From: Arctopsyche grandis | Taxonomy: Eukaryota > Arthropoda > Insecta > Trichoptera > Hydropsychidae | DNA length: 64,000 nucleotides | Assembly (NCBI RefSeq): GCF_051622035.1 | Contig: NC_135359.1 | Location: 21,424,001-21,488,000 of the forward strand | Direction of reading: 5' to 3' | In this document: positions 13,680 to 25,400 of the stretch, piece by piece | How the letters are laid out: the number at the start of each line of letters is the position of its first letter | How positions within the stretch are numbered: position 1 is the stretch's first letter | The notes under the pieces: generated by a model | What the model was told of the DNA's origin: nothing | Database searches by the model: none | The model's input: only the letters and a program-made list of their open reading frames with translations | Translations under genes and position numbers: made by a program

Positions 13680-14095
13680 TGGTTTTGTCAGTGATGATGT
13701 ATGGATGTGAAACTTGGACACTGAACACCAAAATGTTACAAAAAAAAGTCTAACGAACATAGTATGTAGTATAAAACGCTGTATTATCGGCCTAATGAAG
13801 AGAGATAGGAAAAGGAATACGTTTGTGAGAAGTATGACAAGGGTAGTTGACATAGTGTAGATTGAAATGGCAATAGGCGGGCCACGTTGCTTGAAGAATG
13901 AACGAAAAGTGTTGGAATGCTACCCGAGAGAATGTAAAAGGATGAAATGAATGTTGCAAGGAAGATGGGTCGATGAAATTTAAAAAAATATATATGGGGG
14001 TGAGATACATGAGAATAGCGCAAAGCAGAGACGAACGGAAGCCTTTTGGAGAAATCTTCATCCAACAGTGGGCGGTGAATGGCTGTTAATGATGA
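13680..14095 (+). mobile_element. LINE 3' end (RTE-like reverse transcriptase C-terminus)
   Basis: Frames switch but recognisable pieces occur in order: VLSVMMYGCETWTLN at 13685, a basic stretch, then QGRWVDEI, YMRIAQSRDERKPFGE and FIQQWAVNGC before a (GATGAT)n tail near 14090. YGCETWTL, a GRxxRW-type motif and the WxRxAxxR...LGEAFxQQW tail are typical of the C-terminus of RTE-type endonuclease/reverse-transcriptase proteins in insect genomes. Stops and frameshifts show a dead, 5'-truncated copy. Two further copies lie inverted in the srGAP intron at 27065 and 33925. Confidence 0.75.
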
Positions 14096-14100
14096 TGATG

Positions 14101-14865
14101 ATTTGTAAAAAAAAGCATTCCCCTAGTTTGATTCACCACTTTTACCTTATAAAATTTTATGAAACATCTTTAAATCGGGATGTAATTTTTACTTTATTTA
14201 GTTTTTTATCCTCTGAAAACCGTACGCTATGAAGAGTTTTCGGTCATTGTCTTATTTTACTCTAAATCTCACCCCATTCACAAAAGCATTTAAGTAAAAT
14301 TTTACTATCGACCAACCCGTAGAGAAAACATGAGTAGGTATGTCTGGAATCGGAAACCCTTTCAGACAATGTGAATAACCTATTGCTATCTCTGTCCTTC
14401 ATACATCACTTTATGTATCGGAAAGTCATATATTTTATAAAGTTATTTGAACCCCGATATTATCAAACCATACCTATATTTTTACATATGTATGTAGGTT
14501 ATACTAATTTATTATTTTTCTGGATTTTACACTGTATATAGAATTTGAGTGCCGCCATTGAGCAATACATTTTTTTTAGTATTTCGTGTCGCATACATGT
14601 GTATATTGAACTGTTAAAACCTAACCCCAGATATGAATGAAATGTACAAGGATTAATTAATTTATCGTAACACATGGCGTGCGAATAATATCATCCATAG
14701 TTGTAATTGATGTATTTTTCGATTGGGCACAGCAAATAATTATTGTGTGGTGCAATTAATAACAATCAAGTGACGAGTACGGATCCAGAATTGACTATAT
14801 TTCAACAGTGTGCCATTCGTTTGTAATGGTGTTGACTATACAGTGAACCACCTCCTCCGGCCACC
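14101..14865 (+). promoter_or_regulatory. srGAP 5' flank / probable 5' UTR
   Basis: AT-rich upstream sequence leading into the srGAP start codon. In the reading frame of the ATG there is a stop at 14833-14835 and no earlier in-frame ATG after it, which fixes 14866 as the start. AG-ended candidates CTATATTTCAACAG and TTGACTATACAG suggest a leader exon may be spliced on, but I cannot choose between them. No TATA box is convincing. Confidence 0.4.
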
Positions 14866-14941
14866 ATGTTCCAGTGCATCATCCAGCCGAGGAACGGCTG
14901 GATCCACGCCCCGAGTCCGGACATGAAGGACGTCTTCCCAG
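14866..14941 (+). CDS. srGAP: srGAP first coding exon
   Basis: Seventy-six bases begin with a near-ideal Kozak context (GGCCACCATGTT), are about 60% GC in an AT-rich region, and end in G|GTATAT. They encode 25 residues starting MFQCIIQPRNGWIHAP and ending MKDVFP, leaving one base. That single base plus the first two bases of the exon at 45415 gives Asp, so the protein continues PDIRAQLNEQ, where IRAQL matches the start of the vertebrate F-BAR helix. The N-terminus itself differs from the vertebrate one. It could instead be one of several alternative first exons. Confidence 0.72.
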
Positions 14942-17900
14942 GTATATAATATCGATCCTCATCAGCCGGCTGGCTACCTGAATGTCTTCTTTTGCAGCCC
15001 GGCGGCGTCCTTGCAAGGATACGTTGACCTCCTCGTCTGCGAACCTCCATCAAGATTCGCACAAAAACATCGAATCTTTCCTCCTTCTGTTTTGGGCCCG
15101 TACCTCGCCAGGTTACCCGACGGAAGATCGTCAAAATTTAAAATTAATGGAGTTCGTTTCGATGTTCGTAAACTGTGTCTAATGGAACTGTTCCGAACGG
15201 TGGCATACAAATTAATTCTTTCCGGTCACGTGTTCAGACTAACATCCGATACATATTATTAGAAAAAAAAGTTGGTTATTCAATGAATTTAATTATACGC
15301 TATAACGAGCGTATTTTACTGCCGAATAATATTCAAAAAATGCGCTGTGATAAAACCCTGGCTAGCGGCCAGTTGGGAGATCCCGATTAGCTGCTTTCGC
15401 AAAATCGGATTAATCACACTAGAAACATTTGCTCATTCGCTATGCATTTAAGTATGCAGTTTGTTTTTACAATTCTGTGTACATATATTCAATACATAAT
15501 TTTAATCATTTTCTCATAAATATGTATTTTCTGATTTTACATAGATATATTTTACTATTTTATACGATGGGTTCAAAAATTCTGTGTATCATGTATGTAG
15601 TTATGTAGTTGCATCATTTTTTTGGGTACGATATCCATACGAAATAATGAACTGGAAGAGCAACTAATTACGGGAAGTGATGTTTCTGTCCGGTCTCCGT
15701 GACGAGACAGAATGTTAAACGACAGAAAACGCAAATGTCGGAAGGCAAAGATCGAAAATCGAAAGATCTTAAGTCGAAAGATCAAAAAAAAAATGGTGCA
15801 TGGTAAACGGTACATACTCACGTACATACTCACTTAATTTGCGCGAGCAGGATACAACAGGAACAAGAGGAACAGGCTTTTCCTTCCGTATTAATGTGCG
15901 CGCGCAGAATACGGGAGGAAAAGCCTGTTCCTCTTGTTCCTGTTGTATCCTGCTCGCGCAAATTAAGTGAATATGTACGTGAGTATGTACCGTTTACCAT
16001 GCACCATTTTTTTTTGATCTTTCGACTTAAGATCTTTCGATTTTCGATCTTTGCCTTCCGATATTTGCGTTTTCTGTCGTTTAACATTCTGTCTCGTCAC
16101 GTAGACCCGTTTCTGTCATACTCTCTTCGTAAAAAAAATAGTATGACATATATGTTCGAATTTTTCTTTTAATTAGACTCTATTATGGTAATTGTGTTAG
16201 TAAAATTAGTAAATATGGTTGGAAAAGAATAAAGGAAATGCTTGAATTCAGTATGCAGTGAAGAAACGTGTCAGGATTTGTAAGTTTTTGTCACGATTGT
16301 CCTGTAAAGAAGGATGCTAATATTTATTACTAGTCACCGGACCCAGAAGGTGCCGCGTATTGTTCAAAGGTTGTAAATGCATTGTTAAAGGTTTGCCGAA
16401 CCATTTTTACAAAGAATTTACAATAATGGATAGCACTGTGACTATCCTACCTCTACTTATTACATACATACAGTCCCTGACCAGAATATTACGCCACCCC
16501 TCTCGAGATGCGTTTGGGTAAATTTGTCACGGTCGTAAATAACTCATTATGGGAACTTTTGGCCTCATTTTTTTTGTGATCTTATCCTTAAATGCAACTC
16601 TATTCACTAGCAAAAAATATCGGTGGATTATCCCTCAAAAGGTCTTCAAAAACAATAGAAAGATGTTTGAAATCGGTTTGCGTCTGAATTTTGTTCAATA
16701 TTGACGTGCGTTTCCGTTAAAATCATTCATTATTTTGTGAAAAGCACTGTGTTTTTTTCTCTTTTACTGCAACTTTATCATATTTCTAAGGTAAGTTGGT
16801 ATTTAATATCTCGAAATTTTACTTTGTTTTATGATTTAAATTGCTTGTAAAACTTTTATTGGATTTTTTTAGATGGGTAGAAAATCAGATCTTTCTAAAG
16901 AAAAAATTGCAAGCATTACATCATTATTAAATACAGGAAAGTTTTCTCAAAACAAAATCGCGACAATGGAGGGTGTTAGTAGGGCGTCTATTAGAAAAAT
17001 AAAACAAAATCTGGAGACTGATTGCGACCCCACACTCAGTCGGCGAGCTAATAGTGGTACTAAAAAAAAATTGGCCCTCGTGTGGATCAAAAAATCGCCA
17101 GGCTTGTTTCCAAGAAAAAATTTATTATAAAAAAAAATATTCAACAACAATTAAAGGACGAAAACGTGAAATATCTACTTCAACAATACGACGTCGTTTG
17201 GTCCAAGCTGGATTGGAAGTACGGCTACCTGCAAAGAAGCCAATGTTGACCAAAATAATGCGAAAATCTCGTTTAAATTGGGCCAGACAGCATCAACACT
17301 TCTCTCTGGATGATTGGAAACTGGTAATTTAATATGAAAAAAAATAATTATGAAATTAGACTAAATTTACAAAATCATTAATATGTGATTAATAATTGAC
17401 CAAACGAAGTCGTACTGTTGACGTAGATATTTCACGTTTTCGTCCTTTAATTGTTGTTGAATATTTTTTTTTGTATTAAATCGATTCTTGGAAACAAGCC
17501 TGGCGATTTTTCGATCCACACGAGGGCCAAATTTTTTTTTAGTACCACTATTAGCTCGCCGACTGAGTGTGGGGTCGCAATCAGTCTCCAGATTTTGTTT
17601 TATTTTTCTAATAGACGCCCTACTAACACCCTCCATTGTCGCGATTTTGTTTTGAGAAAACTTTCCTGTATTTAATAATGATGTAATGCTTGCAATTTTT
17701 TCTTTAGAAAGATCTGATTTTCTACCCATCTAAAAAAATCCAATAAAAGTTTTACACGCAATTTAAATCTTAAAACAAAGTAAAATTTCGAGATATTATA
17801 TACCAACTTACCTTAGAAATATGATAAAGTTGCAGTAAAAGAGAAAAAAACACATTGCTTTTCACAAAATAATGAATGATTTTAACGGAAACGCACGTCA

Positions 17901-20900
17901 ATATTGAACAAAATTCAGACGCAAACCGATTTCAAACATCTTTCTTTTGTTTTTGAAGACCTTTTGAGGGATAATCCACCGATATTTTTTGCTAGTGAAT
18001 AGAGTTGCATTTAAGGATAAGATCACAAAAAAAATGAGGCCAAAAGTTCCCATAATGAGTTATTTACGACCGTGACAAATTTACCCAAACGCATCTCGAG
18101 AGGGGTGGCGTAATATTCTGGTCAGGGACTGTATGTTACAGTCAAGTACACTTCGTTCGTTCAAGAACACACTAGTTTGTTCATACACGAACCAATTGTA
18201 GTGTACACGAAATAACAAACTGACAAACAGTTTAGTGTTAGATAAGGTATTAGATAGGTATCAATCATATTGTTCCATGATAAATTATTTGAACAATTGA
18301 ATTTTTTGTCAGAGACAGTCGATCTTAAGTAATAATCTCAAATAATACTATTATATAAATTAGCTAAAGAGATTCGATATACATATATGCAGTAACTAAT
18401 ACTGTGATCTTTTGACCGTATCACGAATCCAACCACGTATGTATCTTCAGCATATTAATCAAATACCCCACTGACATTGCAATGCTGTTACATACAATAC
18501 TTTGCATACAACTTCGAATGGATCAAGCTGGTTCTGGAGCTTCTTCCCAGCGACCAATGCGACCACAACAGATGTGTCTCCTGGACGCGGAAATTGCATC
18601 GTGGTTACATAGCTGCACGTATCGTATGTCGCTCTCTCACGTCTCGAATGCAGTTTTAAATGGTGGACATTGCGGAACCGGTCGGCGAAGCAACGGTCAT
18701 CCCATCGACTACTATGGATCTTCGACTCTTTTTGTCCCAAACTGTATTTGGACCGATTCGAAAGACGAACGCACGAAAAGGACGCACATGCGCGTGGACG
18801 GTCGATGACGTGCATCTGGCCTGCGTACCCTTTTTGTTGATTCCGCTCGCGTGCTTATTTATATTTTTACGGCTGTTTCCTGTTACGGCAAGTGAATTTT
18901 GTCGTATAAACATACACCTACGTCTACTCGTGTGTATAAAGCTGATGTACATTATTACTATTTATTTACTGTATTGAATCGACAGCGGATTGTTCAATTA
19001 GAACAATTCGTCTAATTGATCCATTCAATGAATTACTCATCGCTAAAATAACCATATTATCACACAATAAACACTGTTCGAACCTTCACAATGAAGACGT
19101 TATCTTGACACTGAGTTCACGTTTGCATCTTGGGCATTTTTTTTTACAGACTTACAGTTTAAAATTATGTTTATAAATTATATACATATAAATGTTTAAT
19201 AAATGTATAATAAAGTATATACATTATAAACATATAAATGTTTTTACCAATAAGGTTAGAAAACATTAATCACTATGTCTGAATTAATTAAAAAAAATAA
19301 AATAATCGTCACACGATTTTTTGTATGTAGATTTATATTTACATAGCAGTATCTGAATTAAATCGGAATTTAGATAGTATGGATAACGGAAAAATTCGGG
19401 TATAAAGGCTAAATATCTGCATAATATTTTACAAAATCACGTACCAGACAGTCAATAGCTATTAAAATGTCGTTTTTAAATGAACCGTATGAAAATACGG
19501 ATTTTGGCGGTGATCAGACAACATGCGTATTTTATAATTTATTTTATTTGTATTAAATACCATTTCAATTTTTTTGCGGGTTGCGTTCCGTGGTTCTATT
19601 TATAAGATTCTATATATTACATGGTACTATAAGTTCACATGTTACTGTATGAACTTGTATTCAAAATGTGTTCAGTTGTCGTGCCTTCAATAGTCGTGTG
19701 TTCTCTTGTCATGCGTTTAGTTGTCAAGGAACGCCTTTTGATACTACATATGTTGACTCCTTAGGTCAGGTTTATCCAAACTGTATTTGGCGGAACACAG
19801 TTAGGATAACCATTTCTTGGAGTGTGTACGGATGCTCTGTCAATCCCCGAGAAATTACCAAAATCAATATATCGTTGGCTTGGTGCACAGATATTGTATG
19901 TCCATTTTTGGTTTTCTCTTGTCAGGTTTTTCCTGTCAAGGTAATTTATGAGGTATACATAAATTACATTAAAGGGAAAAATCTGAATTATTTCAGCATC
20001 TACAAACTGAAAATTCGATTCAAATTCAAAAATGGACATTCAATATCTGTGCCCCAATCCATCGATATGTACTCCGGAAGTTTCTTAAAAGCGTGTCATT
20101 TTATAACAACTGCCTACCCTATAAAATAATCAAGGTGTTCCTTGAAAAATTTTAGGTCGTCACAGTGTTTCGTTGAAGAAAAAGTTTAAGAAACCCTGCT
20201 TTAGTTTAAATCTTTTAGTTAAGTAAGTTTAGTTAAGTTTCATAATCAGCCTTTTAAAATTCAACGTTCAATAGTAAAATTAAACTGTGGATCAATTATT
20301 CTACGATCCTAGATGCTTTTTCTTAGTTAATGGTTATGTGATGTTTGTAGTATTTTGGCGCAGGTCATTCTGTCCAGTTACAAAGCCCAGATATATTATC
20401 AATTTTTTTAGGCTTCAATTGATATAATTTGTTATCGCTCGAAATAGACGCAAGTTAGGGGAAGGTAATTTATCGCCAATCTTCTTCGTTTGGGTTTGCC
20501 TTGATTGGGTCCGTTTATTTGATGTTTTCTTGATTTTAGGTGATTGCTGAAGCCATATCACTATCAATTTTTTGCCGACCACGATCGAGCTTTCGACCCT
20601 ATAATGTCTCGAAGCCATTGCGGATACTTCGTCGCCATATCGGTAGCCATATTTGGTCACCGATCACAATACAAACCATGTCCAGACCGAAGTTGGACGC
20701 GTGACGGAAGTTTGCGATTTAATTGCGAACACCGTGTCAGTGTGTTTTACCGGGAGAACTTGATTCTTTCTGCAACTGATCGACTGATGACTTAAGTCGA
20801 ACAGACCACACACGATATATCCCACATGTCATTACCATTTTCGTATGTTTATTTTTTGTTTTTGAAATTATTTTTGGGTTTAAATTGAAAATGTATCTTT

Positions 20901-22354
20901 GAGTTTGCGAATGAAATCGCATGCTGGATTAATTACAGTATCGATACTTGATATCCGTTCGTTTTAGTTGAGTGATTTCAATTGTATAGTAATACCGTAG
21001 ATATGTCTTTCCTTGATCACGTGACTTAAACTGAGATGTTTTTTAAAAATACCAACCACCACATACTTATGTTATTTAAACCTAAAGACTTGTTTCCGCA
21101 AGTCATGGATTTTCCTGCATCACGGAGTCTGCTCCCATCGAGTTCCGTCATGGATCGGCGAAAAAGGTAAAGGAATAAATATACGCTGACTGGTAAATCA
21201 AAACGTAGGCAATTCTGTCAATAAATTTGATTTTGTATTCGACACGGAACATGCATTTGCAACTATGATCGACGACGTCCTATCAGAATACAAATTATGG
21301 CCACTCGCAGAGTAGAACAATCGACAAGTGGTACTTACGATTTGTTTGTCCACATCCCGTAGCACTCGACACGCCCTTTCTTTTATACACCTTGATATTT
21401 CATCTCGATGTTTGGTGAAAGTGACCTTTCGGTTCTCACAAGTGCCTGATTTTCTTGTCAGAGATTGACATGCGATACCCTTTGCGTGTCGGTGGCTTCG
21501 CGAAGACTTACCGAGCACGTTAAGACTTCCTGATTACAAGTATGTATGTACCTACATAAGTGTGAAATGACATGGCAAAGTTCACTTTGTATTCATGTTC
21601 ATATATCCTCGGTGCGGCTAATCCTTATCCTGTACATATATTTTTCCATTTATTTGTAATTCGTTCGTTTCGATTTGCCTTTTCTACAATAAAACTTGTT
21701 ATGGTGGACATATTAGCGATATGTTACTTTTAAGAAACTGAAAAGAAATAAGATAGTATATAGAGTATTGTAAATTTCACCATAGTTTTTAAATACCAAA
21801 TAGCAACTTATTTTTTTAATATAACTGAAAGTGGATGATACTACCAAACGACTTGTAATCGGTGGTATGGATGATGAACAGAACAATATGAGGAGACTTT
21901 TGACAGATGCGATTCGCTTTACGATAAACCTCATATTCTACTTGCGACGGCTCTTTGTGCTGATGACTTCGGAGAGTTAAAGAAGCATGATAAAAGGTCT
22001 TCATAATGACAATCCTCAATCATGAGTGACACGACTAATAAAAAGAAACTGTGTACGAAGAATACTACAAAAGTGGGGGAGACTTTCGATCAGGTAAATC
22101 GGATCTGCTTGCACATGTTCGCGCGAAAAGAATGATTCAGTGTATACAAGATAAATGATATCAAACTTTGCCAAACTCAAAATCGGATATAATTAGAAAA
22201 CATGTATGCAATTGACTGCAAATCAGCTACCCGCTGTTGCAATTTTAACCCGATATCTTTGAGTGGTTCAAATAAATCTTCAAACAGTATCGGAGATCAA
22301 TGCGTATGCAATTTTAAAGCTGCCTTTGATTTAATACTTATGTTGCCGTATTAA

Positions 22355-22419
<65 letters not shown>

Positions 22420-25400
22420 GAAATAATAAAAATATAAAAATTTGATGGGAAGAAAACTTTTCTGAAATTTGTTGGAGATATATTATGTGTAATGCATATT
22501 TGGATGAGTCAATTTTATTTTGAGTGTGTAACGGAATCAAATTAGAATCCCTCAATTGTGAAATGTATCATTTTGTCTTAGTCCAAAGGATTTTGTGCAT
22601 GTTGACTCATCTCGTTTTTTTTTTTTTATTATTCTTGATATAAATCAGTACTGCCATTACTCACGGTGCAGATGGTTTCGCTTACCCTTTTCAGCGTTTT
22701 GAAGATTGTTCTTTGTCGTTCGTATATATTTATACATAATACCGAATATGCTTTATTGTTCTGATACCTTTATATACATAAATATGTATAGTACAATAAT
22801 TTCAGTTGTGAAGCTTCCCCCTCCTGTGTGGGTGATTGATGCGCTGCTCGCGGTTCCTTTTGATTGACGGTCGCGTTAACATTTTTCCTTTTAATTTCAT
22901 CAATCCATTGTTGTCACTTTCGTTCGATACACATTGCTGTTGTTGAAAATGAATTCAGAACGTTGGAGGCGTCGCAGGAGCCATTAGTCGATTATTATGC
23001 CTGGGTATCACTGCGGAAGGAAGGACAGACGAACCACCCAGTCAGTGGCTTCCTGCCTCGCTCCAGAGAATTACCAATATTGAAGGTACAATAAACTGGT
23101 GTGTCATATGCTCTGTTATACACGAGCATCGTCCGCTTTGTCTTCATCTGAGTCATTTTAGCTGTTTTAAATTATTATTTATTTAATTCTGATTGATGAT
23201 AACGTCTAACATTGCAAACTAGCCTTACAGTTCAGTTGAGTAGTTGAGTAGCAATAAGTTCATAGATATTCACTCAAACTCGCCTCATTCCATCAATTTC
23301 AACTGTACCGAGAAATATTCAATCTTTCAAGACCAGATACTTGAAAACTATGAAGCGGCTGAAGTTGTATTGGTTGTAAAGTTGTACACGAATATTCTGT
23401 CTATTTTGCATCCGCTGCATAGTTTTGGAACATCTGTATCTGTTACATTGGTTTTGGTTTGTTTTTGTACGCGGTACAATGTACATTTTAGCAACACAGT
23501 GTAGTTTGTGCAATAGAAATAAACATTATCTCCAATTTTTTCACGGTCAAATCGACAACAAAATTCCGTTAGTTTTTTTAGATCACGTTTCGCTTTGACG
23601 ACTTCGCTCGACATCTTTTTTCTTTGGGGCTTACAAAACCACGAAAATACACTTATTTTAGTACGCTTTTTTCGGTCTATTTGTTCCATTTCCACCACGG
23701 TTAATGACTCAGAGTGTATGGGAAGCTAAATTCAAAGAAAACTTCAGCTTGGCTATCTCACTATGTACTTGCACTAGTGCGCGTCTCGGTTCACGGAGAT
23801 AACCTTTGCGGTGTGTCTTTCAATATTTTATTTGGGTTGTTGTGGTTCCTCATCGCAACAATGACCCTTCGGATGATTTTGACCCCTCGCCGATGATGAA
23901 CGACCGGATGTGTCGAATGTAGATTACGAAGAACATACGTTCGAAACATTTGTGCCGGCGAAGATAACCCATACTTGTCTCACGAAACATTGTTCCCTTA
24001 ACATTTAACGATAAAGTCACCGCAATTCCTTTTTATTTTATTATGCATACATAGCTCATAAACAAAGATGTGTGATCAAAATCACAACTTTTTAAATAAC
24101 TGATTAAATTTGAACGCTTGATTTTATCTCTAACTTTGACCCAATATTAGTACTTTGTACTTTTATACGCTTCTATGAATTTTGTATGAGTTAAGTTTAA
24201 TTGGATGGTCAGCTGTTTTTTCGAGTGGCTTTACATCATGTCGATGTCTTATCTGTCTCTGTTATCTTTATTATCTGTCTCTGTTATCTGGAAGAAAACC
24301 GGTGTTAAATTTTTACTTTTCTGAGTGCTATCGAAAGTTGAACTTCATATTGACCGGCGTATCTTTTGATGTATCGAAATTTCGATGCGGGCGTTAAAAA
24401 ACCGGTTATATTGTGTTAACGAATCCGGTTATTTTTTATGTTTTGTTTTTGATATGCAGAAAATTTTTGCTTTACTTTCTATTATTTATTACTATTGCTC
24501 AGTATTTCGTCGCTACTGTACATATAACGTAATGCAGTTTCTCCCATTGACGCCCGGACAATTGTATTTATTTTCGTTTCCCACACATTAATTATTATAA
24601 TCGCTAAGGAGGATTGTGTGATGGTGCTTTTACTTGTGCATGATGCATTATTTATAATGCGATATCATTCATATACATATGTACGTACATATAAGGTGAA
24701 AAAAATCGTGAAAGTTGAAAAGTATTTACCCACCAACGCTACGTTTCATCGCGCGACAGAAATACCACACATTATGTTCATTTTGATTTCTCATTACAAA
24801 TATTATGAATTTAATTACATGTCAATTGATAAACAGTCATTCGTGGGTGCTTTTACATTGACGCATTTAAATTCGTAATACATTTTATACCATTTGGAAA
24901 GGTTATTTCTTATATTATTATATACAGAAGTGCGTAATTTGGTTACGAAACATCCTACGCACAATCTGGATATAACTTTTAAGGAATTAAATGCCCAAAC
25001 GTAACTGCTTTATTGTTGTTTTTGGACGTTGGGGTGGAAAATATACAAAAATAGAACGTATTTCCCAGTGTTTCACAACTCTTGCTTTAGAAATGTAAGT
25101 GTAAAATTTTAGATTTTATGGGATTGGGTCATCCGGGAAGCGGATTATTCCATAGAATCCAAGCCACTCAATTTTTTTTAATAATCAAGTCAGTAGAGTA
25201 TTCTCCTAAAATTAACAAAATATTTTCTACATATAGATAAAGTACACACATATTTCATATCACATATATCTCATTATCTCGGAAATCGAATATTTACTAT
25301 AGTATTATTATAATACCCCCCCCCCCCCGGTAATTAAGAGTGCAGTTATAATAAATGCCACAGATTTTAAATTTTTTTTGATTATATTATGTACTCCAAA

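Larger units (their letters stand above)
16471..18131. mobile_element. Tc1-like element rearranged into a head-to-head palindrome
   Basis: The ends CAGTCCCTGACCAGAATATT and its exact inverse are flanked by TA (16469-16470, 18132-18133), the Tc1/mariner target duplication. Total length is 1661 bp, like an intact Tc1 element. Instead of one transposase gene, the two arms are about 730 bp inverted copies of the same 5' half, meeting around 17200-17397. Each arm carries the transposase N-terminal DNA-binding region. Only the left arm continues to a DDWKLVI motif just before the first catalytic residue. No catalytic domain is encoded. Confidence 0.88.

Noticed and set aside
21198..21518. A 106-codon minus-strand frame containing a GTAAGT donor-like site.
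   Set aside because: No matching acceptor, start or family motif; chance is adequate.
22864..23094. A 76-codon frame with a hydrophobic start and a GT at its end.
   Set aside because: It opens with TTG directly after a stop and has no ATG. An exon with an internal acceptor is possible but has no phase partner.
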